From the NCBI GenBank assembly GCA_037178625.1, contig CM074138.1, positions 1,302,001-1,366,000 on the forward strand: DNA of 64,000 nt, written 5' to 3'. The notes under the pieces are model-generated. The model did no database searches and was not told the DNA's origin. It saw only the letters and a program-made list of their open reading frames with translations. The DNA comes from Skeletonema tropicum. Taxonomy: Eukaryota; Bacillariophyta; Thalassiosirophyceae; Thalassiosirales; Thalassiosiraceae. The position numbers were made by a program, and so were the translations under genes. Below, piece after piece: positions 62,660-64,000 of the stretch (the stretch's first letter is position 1; each line of letters opens with the position of its first letter).

Positions 62660-63952
62660 CTACAAAGAATCAAGATAGCTGCCAAAAGACCCACTCTTCT
62701 TGCTGAATACCTTCTTGGCGGCCACCTGCTTCTTGCTGGTCGCTTGTGTTTTCGAACTAGGAGGTGACAGGTTATCCAGATATCCACCTTGTTGCGCTAC
62801 CTGCAAAACAGTTTCGGCTTCTTCGACCATCGCCATAACTGTCGATTCGCTCACGTCTCTTCCGAACCACTCCGACTCGTTGCTTGCATCTTCATTAGCA
62901 CTAGCAGCTGGTTGGGGTTTGGTTTTCTCAATCTCTGACTTCAAGGTTGCTTCACTCAAGAACCATTCTTCTGATTTGCCATTAAAGTTGACATCCACAG
63001 GAGCATTATCAACCTTGGGAGACTTCTTCTCTTGTCCTTTCATTACTTGTTTAACAAACTTCTCGGCGGTGTCATCTTTGGCCTTCTTCTCTACCTTCTT
63101 CTCTACCTTCTTCTTCTTCTTTGGTGTTCCCTTGGCCTTGGCTGCTGCTGCTTTGGCCTTTGCAGCCTTCTTTGCTGCCAATTTTGCTTTCTTCTCTTTC
63201 TTTTCTTGCTCATCTTTCCAATCGTTATAGTTGTACAATCCATATGCCACAGGGTAAGAAGCAACAACCAAACCTGCTCCAATTTCAAGATTGCTGAGAG
63301 AAAATGGCGTCGAATCTAACTTCATTGGTTGATATTTCACGGAGCCACCGTCCTTTAGAACTATTTCAATCTGTTGGACATCTTGAGGGCTTGCTGATGG
63401 AACAGCCAGGTTGTATCGCTTCTTCAGTAAGAAGTCAAGGGTCCTGTTTGGCTCGTCCACTTTCATCCATGATGCTTGCCGAGCGGCATACTCAGGATCT
63501 TTAGCATAGGCCGATAGAGCACTTAAAATGGCTTCTTTTGGACCAGCATCGAGAGGAGTACCCGCAGGTGGTTCAATCTTGACCTCAGTTGAAGGAGCCT
63601 GAATAAGTACTTCCATTACTTTCCTCATATCACCATTAAAATAATCCAGAACTTGGATCAAATACTCAGTATTTACACTGAGTTCTATCCGCGTAGGCTC
63701 ATCTGAGACAGCAAGTGCCTTCTGCGGCGACGAAGAAAGAAGCAATGATGCTGACGCCGTAGCAGCTACTTGGGAAAAGAATCCTCTTCTAGACGAAACA
63801 CTGGAGGTGGATTCTTGGCTGTTATCCCGCTCGGCATGAAGAGCTGATGATGAAGATCGCTGCTCTATCTTTGGAACAAATGAAAATGAATCTGTGGTTG
63901 CCAGCAGCACTACCAAAGCTGCAGCCGCAAACAAGCCGCCTTTCTTCATCAT
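62660..63952 (-). CDS. Thylakoid-targeted Lys/Ala-rich protein with YLD-L motifs, unknown function
   Basis: 430 residues, intronless. The signal peptide (about 1-23) ends before FVPK, the plastid Phe motif; then SSRRGFFSQVAATASASLLL with a later cleavage-like ALA resembles a twin-arginine lumenal signal. A folded part (about 85-215) contains EYLIQVLDYFNGDMRKV, AGPKEAILSALSAYAKDPEYA and LKDGGSVKYQPM. A weak hydrophobic segment (about 222-240) then leads into a long Lys/Ala coiled coil (about 242-310) and an acidic, disordered C-terminal region. GGYLDNL near residue 393 and GSYLDSL at the very C terminus repeat a short motif. The family is not one I know; the motif pattern suggests a short linear binding site. 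Confidence 0.6.
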   Translation of the reverse strand: MMKKGGLFAAAALVVLLATTDSFSFVPKIEQRSSSSALHAERDNSQESTSSVSSRRGFFSQVAATASASLLLSSSPQKALAVSDEPTRIELSVNTEYLIQVLDYFNGDMRKVMEVLIQAPSTEVKIEPPAGTPLDAGPKEAILSALSAYAKDPEYAARQASWMKVDEPNRTLDFLLKKRYNLAVPSASPQDVQQIEIVLKDGGSVKYQPMKLDSTPFSLSNLEIGAGLVVASYPVAYGLYNYNDWKDEQEKKEKKAKLAAKKAAKAKAAAAKAKGTPKKKKKVEKKVEKKAKDDTAEKFVKQVMKGQEKKSPKVDNAPVDVNFNGKSEEWFLSEATLKSEIEKTKPQPAASANEDASNESEWFGRDVSESTVMAMVEEAETVLQVAQQGGYLDNLSPPSSKTQATSKKQVAAKKVFSKKSGSFGSYLDSL

Positions 63953-64000
63953 GATTGAGTTAGTAGTGGTATATTGACTGGTGGGGCAGTTGCTATGATA

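Overview
The window looks like nuclear DNA of a diatom, most likely a centric one. Many predicted proteins begin with an ER signal peptide whose cleavage site is followed by Phe and a transit-like stretch, which is the bipartite plastid presequence of diatoms and related algae; two of them add a twin-arginine thylakoid signal. Introns are few, short (about 70-150 nt, one of 384 nt) and GT-AG. Helicase-associated-domain proteins, common in diatoms, also occur. All gene models were made by eye from the sequence; exon joins rest on family alignment from memory and reading frame, and no database search was run.

Layout. 1-3.6 kb: a decayed gene and small inverted-repeat elements. 3.7-10.1 kb: three intact genes: a plastid-type NDH-2 (minus strand), divergently paired with a plastid FtsY (plus), then a bestrophin-family channel. 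10.3-12 kb: a frame-damaged member of a secreted, membrane-anchored family whose intact paralogue lies at 35.1-36.2 kb. 12.4-14 kb: a probable dead DNA transposon with a decayed reading frame. 14.4-24.0 kb: a complete tyrosine-recombinase (DIRS/PAT/Ngaro-like) retrotransposon with split direct repeats, inserted in a repeat whose empty copy lies just downstream. 24-29.5 kb: repeats, including a TTAA-flanked piggyBac-like element and a G-rich minisatellite. 29.7-43.9 kb: a gene-rich block with a TrhO-O-methyltransferase fusion, a helicase-associated repeat protein, the secreted paralogue, a small membrane protein, cohesin SMC3 and an F-box protein. 44.4-46.8 kb: an inverted copy of a piece of the TrhO locus next to a fold-back element with arms of nearly 600 bp. 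47.2-57.3 kb: a glycosyltransferase, a lumenal DUF1499 protein, a METTL7-like methyltransferase, a transposon-like coiled-coil protein, a class III cyclase-like protein and a NOSIP-like U-box ligase. 57.5-61 kb: a MITE-like element and a gene-poor stretch. 61-64 kb: a plastid-targeted two-pore K+ channel with EF-hands and a Lys/Ala-rich thylakoid protein.

Plastid functions dominate: electron transfer (NDH-2), thylakoid protein insertion (FtsY), ion transport (two-pore channel, perhaps the bestrophin), and lumenal or thylakoid proteins of unknown role. The most notable single find is the predicted fusion of TrhO (tRNA U34 hydroxylase family) to a class I O-methyltransferase. In bacteria, TrhO and TrmR are separate enzymes that together make 5-methoxyuridine at the tRNA wobble position. 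The fusion carries one extra base that breaks the frame, either a sequencing error or a recent mutation.
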